Source: Jatrophihabitans_A sp035248685
GTDB lineage: Bacteria > Actinomycetota > Actinomycetes > Mycobacteriales > Jatrophihabitantaceae
Assembly (NCBI GenBank): GCA_035248685.1
Contig: DATFHF010000022.1
Coordinates: 1-64,000 of the forward strand
DNA length: 64,000 bases
Reading direction: 5' to 3'
Translations under genes and position numbers: made by a program
Part shown: piece by piece, positions 27,271-35,345 of the stretch
Layout of the letters: each line of letters starts with the position of its first letter
Position numbering within the stretch: the first letter of the stretch is position 1
The notes under the pieces: generated by a model
Told to the model about the DNA's origin: nothing
Seen by the model: only the letters and a program-made list of their open reading frames with translations
The model's database searches: none

Positions 27271-28025
27271 GCCGCCGACTGGCCCGGTTGGCGCGCCACT
27301 GGGGACGCCTTGGTGACCGGGATCCACTGTGGGCGGTCTACGTCGCCCCGGATACCAAAGACGGGCAATGGCAGGTCGCAGCGTTCCTACGTACCGGCCG
27401 CGAGGAGGTTAACCGGGTCCTCGACGGTCTGCCCCGACCGCCGGCCGGGCAGCAGACGGCGTTGGATTTCGGGTGCGGCGTCGGCCGGCTGTCTCAGGCG
27501 CTGGCCGAACATTTCGAGCGGGTGATCGGCATCGATGTCAGCGCCCCGATGCTTGAGCGGGCCGCCCAACTGGCCCGCCAGTCACCGCGAGCGGATCGGC
27601 TCGAGTTCGTGCTCAACGAGCGTGCCGACCTGGCCGTGGTCAGCAGCGGCACGGTCGACCTGGTGTATTCCAGCCTGGTGCTGCAACACCTACCCAGGCC
27701 GCTGGCTGCGGGCTACCTTCGTGAGTTCATCCGGGTGCTGCGGCCGGGCGGGCTCGTCGTCGTGCAGGTCGCCACCGCCCCGACCCGCTCGGTGAAGGGC
27801 TGGGCCTTCCGGCTGTTACCGGCACCGCTGATTGGCTTACTTCAACGGGTGATTCTGCGCTACCCGGCACCGATGCGAATGCAGGCCATGTCCGACCGCT
27901 GGTTCAGCGCGGTGGTGCGAGCGGCCGGTGGGCAGATCATCGGCGCCACCGAGGACGCTAGTTACGGCGGCCATTGGATCTACACCCGCTATGTCATAGC
28001 GGCATGCTCGACCGCAGCCGGTTAA
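27267..28025 (+). CDS. Class I SAM-dependent methyltransferase
   Basis: A 252-residue Methyltransf_11-type enzyme. Motif I is ALDFGCGVGRLSQALA, followed by 'VIGIDVSAPMLERA', 'VDLVYSSLVLQHL' and 'VLRPGGLVVVQVAT'. Substrate unknown; the envelope locus suggests a glycolipid or sugar. ATG 27267 lacks a clear Shine-Dalgarno but overlaps the stop of a possible leaderless leader ORF. DUF3068 follows after 122 bp. Confidence 0.87.
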   Translation: MSRRLARLARHWGRLGDRDPLWAVYVAPDTKDGQWQVAAFLRTGREEVNRVLDGLPRPPAGQQTALDFGCGVGRLSQALAEHFERVIGIDVSAPMLERAAQLARQSPRADRLEFVLNERADLAVVSSGTVDLVYSSLVLQHLPRPLAAGYLREFIRVLRPGGLVVVQVATAPTRSVKGWAFRLLPAPLIGLLQRVILRYPAPMRMQAMSDRWFSAVVRAAGGQIIGATEDASYGGHWIYTRYVIAACSTAAG

Positions 28026-28147
28026 CCCGGGCCTTCGCCAGGCAATGCTTCGTTCTGTTTCGACTACCGCTACTAGCTGGTAACGTCCGCGCAGCAAACA
28101 TGCGCCAGGCCGGCCTGCCCGGCCGGCGACCGTCAAGGGAGGTCGAC

Positions 28148-29092
28148 GTGCGCAGAGCCGGAACCATCGTGCTCGTCCTGGTCGGCGTGTTCTGCCTGGT
28201 GCTCGCGGCGCTGTTGCGCTTCTACGCCCCGTCCCGAGCCGAGAAGACCCCGCTGAACCTGAACATCACCCAGGTCGCGACCGGCCCGGCCAAGGTGCTG
28301 AACTCCGCCACCGGCATCCTCGAAGACACCAACCTGATCGCCACTCGGCACGTCCGGACCGATTCGGTGCTGTCGGATTCCAAGGTGACCGTGGTGCAGG
28401 AGACGCTCTGCATCGTCAAGAACATCGACAACCCGCCGGAGTGTGTGGACGCTCGGGATCCGCAACAGCGGCTGGTGTCCTTCACCACCGACAAGGTGGC
28501 CGCCGACCGCAAGAGCGCGGAGTCGGTCAACGACCCGAAGTACGGCACGAACATCAACGGTGACAAGACCGCCCAGCACGTGGGCCTGACCTACAAGTGG
28601 CCGTTCAACGCCAAGAAGCAGTCCTATAAGTTCTTCGACCCGATGTCCTCGCAGGCGCCCGACGCCCGCTACCTGGGCACCGAGAAGGTCGAAGGCCTGA
28701 AGCTGTACAAGTACGAGGCGGTCATCGACGACATCGACCTGCCGATCAGCCAGGGAATCCCGGGCAAGTACTCCGACACCCGGACGGTGTGGGTGGATCC
28801 ACTGACCGGCGTGATCGTCAAGGGAATCGAGCACCAGACCCGGGCGCTGGCCGACGGCACACCTGCCTTCGACACCACGCTGACCTTCAACGACGCCTCG
28901 ATCAAGTACCAGGCCAAGCAGGCCAAGGACGGTCGGTCCAAGATCGACCTGCTGACCGTGTGGTTGCCGCTGATCCTGCTGGTGGTCGGGCTGCTTGCCC
29001 TGGTCGGCGCCGTGCTGTTGCTGCGTGCCGATAACCGGCCCGGCGCCGCACGGACCGTGCCGTCCCGGGACGAGCCGCTGCAGCGCGTCTAG
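28148..29092 (+). CDS. DUF3068 envelope protein (PgfA/LmcA-like)
   Basis: A 314-residue exported protein with an N-terminal helix (about 5-25), a ~250-residue periplasmic domain and a C-terminal helix (about 277-300). GTG 28148 is preceded by AAGGGAGG (28135-28142). Periplasmic segments 'YKWPFNAKKQSYKFFDP' and 'YSDTRTVWVDPLTGVIVKG' are typical of DUF3068. The family includes mycobacterial Rv0227c/PgfA and corynebacterial LmcA, linked to lipoarabinomannan maturation and polar growth. Placement downstream of aftD and the Rv0224c/0226c/0228 homologues supports orthology. Confidence 0.87.
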   Translation: MRRAGTIVLVLVGVFCLVLAALLRFYAPSRAEKTPLNLNITQVATGPAKVLNSATGILEDTNLIATRHVRTDSVLSDSKVTVVQETLCIVKNIDNPPECVDARDPQQRLVSFTTDKVAADRKSAESVNDPKYGTNINGDKTAQHVGLTYKWPFNAKKQSYKFFDPMSSQAPDARYLGTEKVEGLKLYKYEAVIDDIDLPISQGIPGKYSDTRTVWVDPLTGVIVKGIEHQTRALADGTPAFDTTLTFNDASIKYQAKQAKDGRSKIDLLTVWLPLILLVVGLLALVGAVLLLRADNRPGAARTVPSRDEPLQRV

Positions 29093-29989
29093 TCAGCTCT
29101 CGACCGAAGCCAGCTCGCAGACGAAGATCGCGGTGCCGGGCAGCAGCTTGCCGCGCAACGGAGACCACTGTCCCCAGACTTGTTCCAGCCCGTCCGGCCA
29201 TTCCGGTTCGACCAGGTCCAGCAGCCGGAAGCCGGCCGCGGTCAGTTCCCGGATCCGGTCCCCGAGCGTGCGGTGCTGCTCGACGTAGGTCGGCACGCCG
29301 GCCGCGTCGAACTCCACGTACGGCGTGCGGTCGAAGTAGGACATGGTGGCGGTGAGGCCGTCCGGGCCGGGGGAGTCCGGAAACGCCCACCGGATCGGGT
29401 GGCTGACCGCAAATACCCACCGGCCACCGGGGCGCAGCACTCTGGCCACCTCCCGCATCACCGCCGCCGAGTCGGCGACGAATGGCACCGCGCCGAATGC
29501 GGTGAACGCCAACTCGAAGCTGCCGGAACGAAACGGCATCCGCTGGGCGTCGGCCTGCACCAGCGGCACCGGCAGGCCGGCCGCCGCACCCGTCCGGGCG
29601 CCGACGTCGAGCATGCCGGCGGAGACATCGAAAGCGACCGGACGAGCGCCACGGCGTAGCAGCCAGCGCGAGCACATCGCCGAGCCGGCGCCGACCTCGA
29701 GCACCCGCGCGCCGCGCAGGCCGGCCGGCGGTCCGAGCAGTTGAGCTGACTCTTCCCGCAAGCCTTCAGGGCACCACACGAAGTCCGACTCGCCGAGGAA
29801 CGCGCCGTGTTCGCGGTGGTAGTCGGCAGCATCGGCGTCCCACCAGCGCCGGTTGACACGCGCCGATTCGGCTGCGTCTACCGCGCGCCGACCGACCCCG
29901 ACGGTGCCCAGTTCGGATTCGGTGCCCACCGGGGAGAATCTAGCCGCGCCGATCCGCGTCCGGACGCTCGGCGCTGCACGTTCGGGCAT
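29093..29989 (-). CDS. Class I SAM-dependent methyltransferase upstream of rpsA
   Basis: A 298-residue methyltransferase with 'RVLEVGAGSAMCSRWLLRRG' (motif I), 'PVAFDVSAGMLDVG', 'AFGAVPFVADSAAVMREV' and 'VLRPGGRWVFAVSHPIRW'. It is divergent from rpsA, an arrangement I recall for many actinobacteria where this gene lies between polA and rpsA. The first ~35 residues are weakly conserved in character, so a later start is possible. Its end abuts the DUF3068 stop with no gap. Confidence 0.85.
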   Translation of the reverse strand: MPERAAPSVRTRIGAARFSPVGTESELGTVGVGRRAVDAAESARVNRRWWDADAADYHREHGAFLGESDFVWCPEGLREESAQLLGPPAGLRGARVLEVGAGSAMCSRWLLRRGARPVAFDVSAGMLDVGARTGAAAGLPVPLVQADAQRMPFRSGSFELAFTAFGAVPFVADSAAVMREVARVLRPGGRWVFAVSHPIRWAFPDSPGPDGLTATMSYFDRTPYVEFDAAGVPTYVEQHRTLGDRIRELTAAGFRLLDLVEPEWPDGLEQVWGQWSPLRGKLLPGTAIFVCELASVES

Positions 29990-30182
29990 GGAATTTCTGA
30001 AGATCGGTGGTGCCGGAGTAGGCTAGCGCCCGGGAACAGGTCTGTGGCCTCGACATGGAGTAGGTCACTCGTCCGCTGGTTCATCTGCCCACTCGGTCTC
30101 CCAATCCGAAAACGGCGATGGCGGCGCGTCGGACCGGACTCGCTCCCAGCCACACGAGAAACCGTCAGGACCTACCTACTAC

Positions 30183-31640
30183 ATGACGTCCACCATCGAA
30201 CCGACCCGCACCACCCCGCAAGTTGCCGTGAACGACATCGGCACCGCCGAAGATTTCCTCGCCGCCATCGACAAGACCATCAAGTACTTCAACGACGGCG
30301 ACATCGTCGAGGGCACCATCGTCAAGGTCGACCGGGACGAGGTCCTGCTCGACATCGGTTACAAGACCGAAGGTGTCATCCCCTCCCGTGAGCTGTCCAT
30401 CAAGCACGACGTCGACCCGTCCGAGGTCGTTTCCGTGGGCGATGAGATCGAGGCCCTGGTCCTTCAGAAGGAGGACAAGGAGGGTCGGCTGATCCTGTCC
30501 AAGAAGCGCGCGCAGTACGAACGCGCCTGGGGCACGATCGAGGAGAAGAAGGACCGTGACGAGGTCGTCGAGGGCACCGTCATCGAGGTGGTTAAGGGCG
30601 GCCTGATCATCGATATCGGCCTGCGCGGCTTCCTGCCGGCGTCGCTGGTGGAGATGCGTCGGGTGCGCGACCTCCAGCCCTACGTCGGCAAGGTGCTCGA
30701 GGCCAAGATCATCGAGCTGGACAAGAACCGCAACAACGTGGTGCTCTCCCGGCGGGCGTGGCTGGAGCAGACCCAGTCCGAGGTGCGCAGCGACTTCCTG
30801 AACAAGCTGGCCAAGGGCCAGGTGCGCAACGGCGTGGTGTCTTCGATCGTCAACTTCGGCGCGTTCGTCGACCTCGGCGGCGTGGACGGCCTGGTGCACG
30901 TGTCAGAGCTGTCCTGGAAGCACATCGATCACCCGTCCGAGGTGGTCGAGGTCGGCCAGGAGGTCACCGTCGAGGTGCTGGACATCGACCTGGACCGGGA
31001 GCGGGTGTCGCTGTCGTTGAAGGCGACCCAGGAGGACCCGTGGCGCCAGTTCGCCCGGACTCACGCGATCGGTCAGGTCGTGCCGGGCAAGGTCACCAAG
31101 CTGGTGCCGTTCGGCGCGTTCGTCCGGGTGCAGGACGGCATCGAGGGCCTGGTGCACATCTCCGAGTTGGCCGAGCGGCACGTCGAGATTCCCGAGCAGG
31201 TGGTCAACGTCGGCGACGAGTTGATGGTCAAGGTCATCGACATCGACCTGGAGCGCCGCCGGATCTCGCTGTCGCTCAAGCAGGCCAACGAGGGTTCGTT
31301 GGCCGAGGAGAGCTTCGACCCGTCGCAGTACGGCATGGAGGCCCAGTACAACGAGAAGGGCGAGTACATCTACCCGGACGGCTTCGATCCGGAGACCCAG
31401 GAGTGGCTGCCCGGCTACGAGGAGCAGCGGGAGGCGTGGGAGAAGCGCTACGCCAAGGCCCGGGAGCGGTTCGAGGCGCACAAGCGGCAGCTGGAAGAGG
31501 CGCAGAAGGCCGACGCCGACGCCGCCAGCGAGAGCGGCGAGGCGACCTCGTACTCATCCGAGCCGCCGGCCGATACCAGCGGCACGCTGGCTTCGGACGA
31601 GGCGCTGGCCGCCCTGCGCGAGAAGCTCGCCGGCCGCTAG
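30183..31640 (+). CDS. rpsA: 30S ribosomal protein S1
   Basis: RNA-binding ribosomal protein that helps recruit structured mRNA, 485 residues. Four S1 OB-fold domains lie at about 38-110, 122-193, 213-282 and 297-370. Domains 3 and 4 carry the canonical 'NFGAFVDLGGVDGLVHVSELSW' and 'PFGAFVRVQDGIEGLVHISELA' type cores. The acidic, low-complexity C-terminal ~115 residues are the actinobacterial tail. ATG 30183 has only AGGA 12 nt upstream. A perfect hairpin terminator follows. Confidence 0.97.
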   Translation: MTSTIEPTRTTPQVAVNDIGTAEDFLAAIDKTIKYFNDGDIVEGTIVKVDRDEVLLDIGYKTEGVIPSRELSIKHDVDPSEVVSVGDEIEALVLQKEDKEGRLILSKKRAQYERAWGTIEEKKDRDEVVEGTVIEVVKGGLIIDIGLRGFLPASLVEMRRVRDLQPYVGKVLEAKIIELDKNRNNVVLSRRAWLEQTQSEVRSDFLNKLAKGQVRNGVVSSIVNFGAFVDLGGVDGLVHVSELSWKHIDHPSEVVEVGQEVTVEVLDIDLDRERVSLSLKATQEDPWRQFARTHAIGQVVPGKVTKLVPFGAFVRVQDGIEGLVHISELAERHVEIPEQVVNVGDELMVKVIDIDLERRRISLSLKQANEGSLAEESFDPSQYGMEAQYNEKGEYIYPDGFDPETQEWLPGYEEQREAWEKRYAKARERFEAHKRQLEEAQKADADAASESGEATSYSSEPPADTSGTLASDEALAALREKLAGR

Positions 31641-31681
31641 GAACTCCGAAGACCGGTGTCAGGCCGGCGATAGCGCGACAA

Positions 31682-31713
31682 CCAAGCCCGGGAGGTTCGC
31701 CTCCCGGGCTTGG
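31682..31713 (+). terminator. rpsA terminator
   Basis: A perfect 14-bp stem (CCAAGCCCGGGAGG / complement) closed by a TTCG tetraloop. No U-tract follows. It separates rpsA from the next promoter. Confidence 0.9.
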
Positions 31714-31727
31714 CCGTCTGCGGCGAC

Positions 31728-31733
31728 TAGCCT
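31728..31733 (+). promoter_or_regulatory. -10 box for leaderless lipoprotein gene
   Basis: TAGCCT ends exactly 7 nt before GTG 31741. The expected -35 position falls inside the rpsA terminator stem and is not recognisable. Confidence 0.45.
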
Positions 31734-31740
31734 GGATCGG

Positions 31741-32463
31741 GTGCGAGCCCGCTACCTGCTGATGTGCGCCCTGGCGCCGGTGCTGGCGCTGACCGGCTGT
31801 TCTAAGGCGGCGAAGCAACCGGTGGCGAGTTCTCCGCCGCCGTCGTCGGTGGCCTCGTCTCCGACCAGTTCGTCGGCCAGTGCGACGCCGAGCAACACCG
31901 AGCCGGCCAGCCTGGGTGGCCGCTGCGACAGCCTGCTGCCGATCACCACGATCGACGATGCGCTCGGCCGGCCGGTGATCGGCAAGACCACCGACGTGCT
32001 CGGCATCGCCGAGCCCAACATCGGCCGGTTGACCTATCTGAACTGTCGGTACGGGATCGGTGCCACGGTGAAAGGCAAGCCCGCGCCGGCGCCCGGGGTC
32101 GAGATCGGCATTAGCCTGTACAACTCGGCGGCGCAGGCGACCCGGCGGGTGCAGGGCACGGTGGCCGACTATCGCACGCACGGGGCCACCGAACAGAGCG
32201 CCGCGGTGAACCAGTTGCCGGCCAGCATCCTGATCGGCTACGGCGGTCCGACCATCGTGGTGGCGGCTGGTCCCCGCACGGTGGCGGTCACCGTCGACGC
32301 CAAGCTGATCGCGGGCGCACCGAACAGCAGCTTGGTGGCGCTGGCCAAAGCGGCGCTGGACGCCACTGCCGGCTACACCGGAGCGCCCGGCGCCGGTGCC
32401 AGTCCGAGCGATTCGAGCAGCGCGGAGCCGTCGGAGTCACCGTCGGCGTCCAGCACCAGCTGA
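31741..32463 (+). CDS. Putative lipoprotein between rpsA and coaE
   Basis: A 240-residue exported lipoprotein. The signal sequence ends in LALTGC, a lipobox. A Ser/Ala/Pro-rich linker (about 25-55) leads to a compact domain with two cysteines ('GGRCDSLLP' and 'TYLNCRYGIG'), likely a disulfide, and a Ser/Glu-rich tail. It resembles DUF3558-like actinobacterial lipoproteins, without certainty. The GTG has no RBS but a -10 box 7 nt upstream, so a leaderless mRNA is likely. coaE starts 1 nt after its stop. Confidence 0.78.
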   Translation: MRARYLLMCALAPVLALTGCSKAAKQPVASSPPPSSVASSPTSSSASATPSNTEPASLGGRCDSLLPITTIDDALGRPVIGKTTDVLGIAEPNIGRLTYLNCRYGIGATVKGKPAPAPGVEIGISLYNSAAQATRRVQGTVADYRTHGATEQSAAVNQLPASILIGYGGPTIVVAAGPRTVAVTVDAKLIAGAPNSSLVALAKAALDATAGYTGAPGAGASPSDSSSAEPSESPSASSTS

Positions 32464-32464
32464 G

Positions 32465-33061
32465 GTGGCCTTGCGGCGGATCGGCCTGACCGGCGGGATC
32501 GGCAGCGGCAAGAGCACCGCGGCCGCCCGGTTCGCCGAACTCGGGGCCACCGTGATCGACTCCGACCGGCTGGCCCGTGAAGTGCTGGCACCGGGAACGC
32601 CCGGGCTGGCGGCGGTGGTGGACCGGTTCGGTGTCGACCTGCTGGACGCCGACGGGTCACTGGACCGGGCTCGGCTGGCCGCGGTGGTGTTCGCCGATTC
32701 GACCGCGCTGGCCGACCTGAACGCGATCGTGCATCCGCAGGTGGCCGAGCGCACAGCGCAGCTGATGGCGGCCGCCGGGCCGGACGCGGTGGTGGTTCAC
32801 GACGTCCCGCTGCTGGTCGAGAACGGGCTGGCCGGACGGTACGACGCGGTGGTGGTGGTCGAGGCGCCGCTGCCGCAGCGACTGTCCCGCTTGCAGGCCC
32901 GCGGCCTGGATGCCGATGCCGCCCGGTCCCGGATTGCCGCCCAGGCCAGCGACGAGCAACGGCGTGCGGTGGCGACGGTGGTGCTGGACAACTCCGGGTC
33001 GATGGCCGAATTGCACGCCCAGGTCGACCAGTTCTGGGCTCGATTGGGTCTGGCGGAATAG
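32465..33061 (+). CDS. coaE: Dephospho-CoA kinase
   Basis: Catalyses the last step of coenzyme A synthesis, ATP-dependent phosphorylation of dephospho-CoA at the 3'-OH. The 198 residues show the P-loop 'RIGLTGGIGSGKSTAA', 'VIDSDRLAREVL' (catalytic Asp), 'AIVHPQV' and 'VVHDVPLLVENGL', all standard. GTG 32465 is chosen because it starts just before the first strand; TTG 32471 is an alternative. It follows the lipoprotein gene by one base, consistent with coupling. rpsA-coaE linkage is typical of actinobacteria. No UvrB or duplicated domain follows. Confidence 0.95.
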   Translation: MALRRIGLTGGIGSGKSTAAARFAELGATVIDSDRLAREVLAPGTPGLAAVVDRFGVDLLDADGSLDRARLAAVVFADSTALADLNAIVHPQVAERTAQLMAAAGPDAVVVHDVPLLVENGLAGRYDAVVVVEAPLPQRLSRLQARGLDADAARSRIAAQASDEQRRAVATVVLDNSGSMAELHAQVDQFWARLGLAE

Positions 33062-33083
33062 CCCGGCGGCGGGCCGACCCGGT

Positions 33084-33113
33084 TTGGTGCGCCCAATCGG
33101 CATCGGCTAGAGT
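33084..33113 (+). promoter_or_regulatory. Candidate promoter of the tRNA cluster
   Basis: TTGGTG (33084-33089), 18 nt, TAGAGT (33108-33113), about 65 nt before the first mature tRNA. Confidence 0.4.
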
Positions 33114-33178
33114 CGCTTGCGGTGCCGGTGCTGGCAGCCGGCGGGCGACCGCTGGTGGAACCGCCGGAGAACACCATT

Positions 33179-33251
33179 GCGGACGTAGCGCAGCTGGTAG
33201 CGCACAACCTTGCCAAGGTTGGGGTCGCGGGTTCGAATCCCGTCGTCCGCT
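33179..33251 (+). tRNA. tRNA-Gly (GCC)
   Basis: Acceptor stem GCGGACG/CGTCCGC, anticodon GCC at 33212-33214 in a 7-nt loop, T-arm GGGTTCGAATCCC, discriminator T. The 3' CCA is not encoded. First of a Gly-Cys-Val cluster. Confidence 0.95.
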
Positions 33252-33298
33252 CGGTGGCGGTGACAGTGTCCGGCGGCAGCAGCGTTGGGACCACACTC

Positions 33299-33369
33299 GG
33301 TGGAGTGGCCGAGAGGCGAGGCAACGGCCTGCAAAGCCGTGTACACGGGTTCAAATCCCGTCTCCACCT
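33299..33369 (+). tRNA. tRNA-Cys (GCA)
   Basis: Acceptor GGTGGAG/CTCCACC with discriminator T, the usual identity base of tRNA-Cys (U73). Anticodon GCA at 33331-33333, T-arm GGGTTCAAATCCC. Second gene of the cluster. Confidence 0.95.
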
Positions 33370-33408
33370 CGATCGGCTGTCCACGACCCGCCGTGTGCAG
33401 TTGAGCAA

Positions 33409-33483
33409 GGGCGCTTAGCTCAGTGGGAGAGCGCTTCCCTGACACGGAAGAGGCCACTGGTTCAATCCCAGTAGCGCCCACCA
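33409..33483 (+). tRNA. tRNA-Val (GAC)
   Basis: Acceptor GGGCGCT/AGCGCCC, anticodon GAC at 33441-33443, T-arm CTGGTTCAATCCCAG, discriminator A at 33480 and an encoded CCA (33481-33483). Third gene of the cluster; a hairpin follows 20 nt downstream. Confidence 0.95.
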
Positions 33484-33503
33484 TCGTTATGTTGTTCAGA
33501 CCC

Positions 33504-33531
33504 CGGCCGGCTTCGATAATGGAGCCGGCCG
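33504..33531 (+). terminator. Terminator after the tRNA cluster
   Basis: CGGCCGGCT (33504-33512) pairs with AGCCGGCCG (33523-33531) around a 10-nt loop: a 9-bp perfect stem. Confidence 0.65.
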
Positions 33532-33558
33532 CGCTGTCTCGGATGACAAAATCCCGGT

Positions 33559-34296
33559 ATGGACGGTGACCTTCGGGTGCTCAGCGGCGGGGACGGCGAC
33601 CCGTTGCTGCTCTTGCTGCACGGACTCGGCGCGACCAGCGACGTGTGGGCCGGATGGCGGCCGTTGCTGGCCGACCGGTGGCCGGGCCGGTGGCTGGCAC
33701 CCGATCTGCCCGGTCACGGCGGCTCGGCGCCGCTGCCGGAGTACACGTTCGACGGTCTAGCCGCGGCGATGCGCCCGCTCGTGGAACCCGGCGATCAGAC
33801 CGTCGTGCTGGGGCATTCGCTGGGCGGCGTGGTCGGCCTTGTGCTGGCCGCCGTCGGAGCGCCGATTGCCGCGGTCGTCGGGTTGGGTATCAAGGTCGCC
33901 TGGACCGACGATGAGCTCGACAAGGCGCAGGCACTGGCCGGTCGGCCGGTGACGTGGTTCGGCTCGCGTGATGAGGCGGCCGCGCGGTATCTGCGGGTGT
34001 CCGGGCTGGCGGGTCTGCTGGCCGCCGACGACCCGGCAGTGGCGGCCGGACTGGTGCAGGAGGACGGCCGGTGGCGCCTCGCGCTGGATCCGCGCGCCTT
34101 CGGGGTCGGAGCGCCGGACATGGCCGACCTGGCGGCGCGCTGTCCGGCAGCGATCACGCTGGCGCGCGGTGAGTTCGACCCGATGAACAGCGACGAGCAA
34201 CTCGCCCAGTGGGGCGTGCCGGTGGTGACCCTGCGCGGTCTCGGCCACAACGCGCATGTGGAGAGTCCCGAGCGGTGCCTGACATTGCTGGCGTAG
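33559..34296 (+). CDS. Alpha/beta hydrolase
   Basis: A cytosolic hydrolase of 245 residues with a minimal cap. It has the oxyanion strand 'LLLLHGLGATSDVW', 'APDLPGHGGS', nucleophile elbow 'LGHSLGG' (Ser), acid in 'RGEFDPMN' and catalytic His in 'LGHNAHVE'. It fits general esterase or C-C hydrolase families, with no substrate evidence. CAAAAT at 33547-33552 ends 6 nt before the ATG and there is no RBS, so it may also be leaderless. Confidence 0.85.
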   Translation: MDGDLRVLSGGDGDPLLLLLHGLGATSDVWAGWRPLLADRWPGRWLAPDLPGHGGSAPLPEYTFDGLAAAMRPLVEPGDQTVVLGHSLGGVVGLVLAAVGAPIAAVVGLGIKVAWTDDELDKAQALAGRPVTWFGSRDEAAARYLRVSGLAGLLAADDPAVAAGLVQEDGRWRLALDPRAFGVGAPDMADLAARCPAAITLARGEFDPMNSDEQLAQWGVPVVTLRGLGHNAHVESPERCLTLLA

Positions 34297-34381
34297 CAAG
34301 ACGGGCGGGCGCTCCGCTTGGATCGGCGCGCTACGTCTATCCGGTCAGCCGGCATCCGTCGCAGCTCACGCCCTCCGGTGT

Positions 34382-34419
34382 TTGACACCCAGGCGTTGCG
34401 TACATACATTGTCTGTACG
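34382..34419 (+). promoter_or_regulatory. Promoter with operator palindrome for DUF1778/GNAT toxin-antitoxin genes
   Basis: TTGACA (34382-34387), exactly 17 nt, TACATT (34405-34410): a near-consensus promoter. The inverted repeat CGTACA (34399-34404) / TGTACG (34414-34419) brackets the -10 box with a 9-nt gap, as expected for autorepression by the ribbon-helix-helix antitoxin. Confidence 0.75.
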
Positions 34420-34453
34420 AGGCATCCTGGGGCAGAAGGGACGGAGGAGTGTC

Positions 34454-34726
34454 ATGACCGCTACGAAAGCTGCCCGGCTGAATTTGCGTCTCAATGATCA
34501 AGATAACGCCCTGGTGCGTCAGGCTGCTCAGCTAGTGGGGCAGTCGGTGACTGAGTTCTTGACGAGCTCCGGCGTGGAGCGAGCTCACGAGGTGTTGGCA
34601 GATCAGCGGCACTTCACGCTGGACGCAGCGACATGGGACCGGTTCGTTGCCGCTTTGGATGAGCCGGTTGAGCCGGACCCGGCTTTGGTGGCGCTGTTCT
34701 CGCGTCGTCGTCGGATTACGCGTTGA
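34454..34726 (+). CDS. DUF1778 ribbon-helix-helix antitoxin (TacA-like)
   Basis: A 90-residue antitoxin. The N-terminal 'ARLNLRLNDQDNALVRQAA' and 'VTEFLTSSGVERA' are the strand and helices of an RHH DNA-binding domain. The C-terminal third ('TWDRFVAALDEP') is the segment that wraps the acetyltransferase toxin. ATG 34454 has GGAGGA upstream. It sits 15 bp before the GNAT toxin, behind a promoter with an embedded palindrome. The pair would be autoregulated. Confidence 0.9.
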   Translation: MTATKAARLNLRLNDQDNALVRQAAQLVGQSVTEFLTSSGVERAHEVLADQRHFTLDAATWDRFVAALDEPVEPDPALVALFSRRRRITR

Positions 34727-34741
34727 TCTAACCGGACCCTA

Positions 34742-35278
34742 ATGCGCCTTCACCGCTACGACGAGGTCAAGCCGACTAGTGAACAGCGCAAGGCGTTTGA
34801 CTGTGGTCATGAAAGCTTGAACCGCTGGCTGGCAACCCAGGCTCGCCAGAGCATGGAGACGCGCGATGCCGTGACCTGGTTACTGATGGACGGCGAAACG
34901 ATTGCCGGCTACTTCTGCCTGTCGGCCGGCTCAGTCATTAAGGAAGCAGCACCAGCCGAGTTGGCAAGGCGAGCGCCGAACCCGATTCCGGTGATTCGGA
35001 TGGGCCGTTTTGCTCTCGACGTGGCATACCAGGGCCAGGGATGGGGCGGCGACCTGTTAGCGGAAGCTATCCGGTCGGCGGTCTCATCGCTGGATGTGAT
35101 CGGTGCGCGCGTGATGCTGGTCGATGCCATTAACGAGGCAGCGAAGTCGTTTTATCTCAAGCACGGTTTCGTCGCGTCGCCGGTCGTACCTATGCAACTG
35201 ATGGTGCGGCTCCAGGTCGCTCAGGTGTCACAGGCAGCCGCGATCGCAGCGCAAGAGAATGATCACACTTCCGAGTAA
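34742..35278 (+). CDS. GNAT-family toxin (TacT-like tRNA acetyltransferase)
   Basis: Toxin half of the pair, 178 residues. In characterised TacT proteins this fold acetylates aminoacyl-tRNA and blocks translation. Visible hallmarks are 'FDCGHESLNRWLATQA' near the N-terminus, 'RMGRFALDVAYQGQGWGGDLL' (acetyl-CoA loop) and 'SFYLKHGFVASP' with the catalytic Tyr. The residues match active homologues, so it is probably functional. Several codons are less GC-biased than neighbours, suggesting acquisition by transfer. Confidence 0.9.
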   Translation: MRLHRYDEVKPTSEQRKAFDCGHESLNRWLATQARQSMETRDAVTWLLMDGETIAGYFCLSAGSVIKEAAPAELARRAPNPIPVIRMGRFALDVAYQGQGWGGDLLAEAIRSAVSSLDVIGARVMLVDAINEAAKSFYLKHGFVASPVVPMQLMVRLQVAQVSQAAAIAAQENDHTSE

Positions 35279-35345
35279 CGAGCGATGGGCCGGGCCAGCT
35301 CAGGTAGCACGTCCGGAATGCCGCGCCCGTCGACATGGCGCATTG

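Noticed and set aside
33409..33531. tRNA-Val as an attachment site for an integrated element
   Set aside because: No integrase, no direct repeat of the tRNA 3' end within the window, and ordinary genes follow; the downstream symmetry is a terminator.
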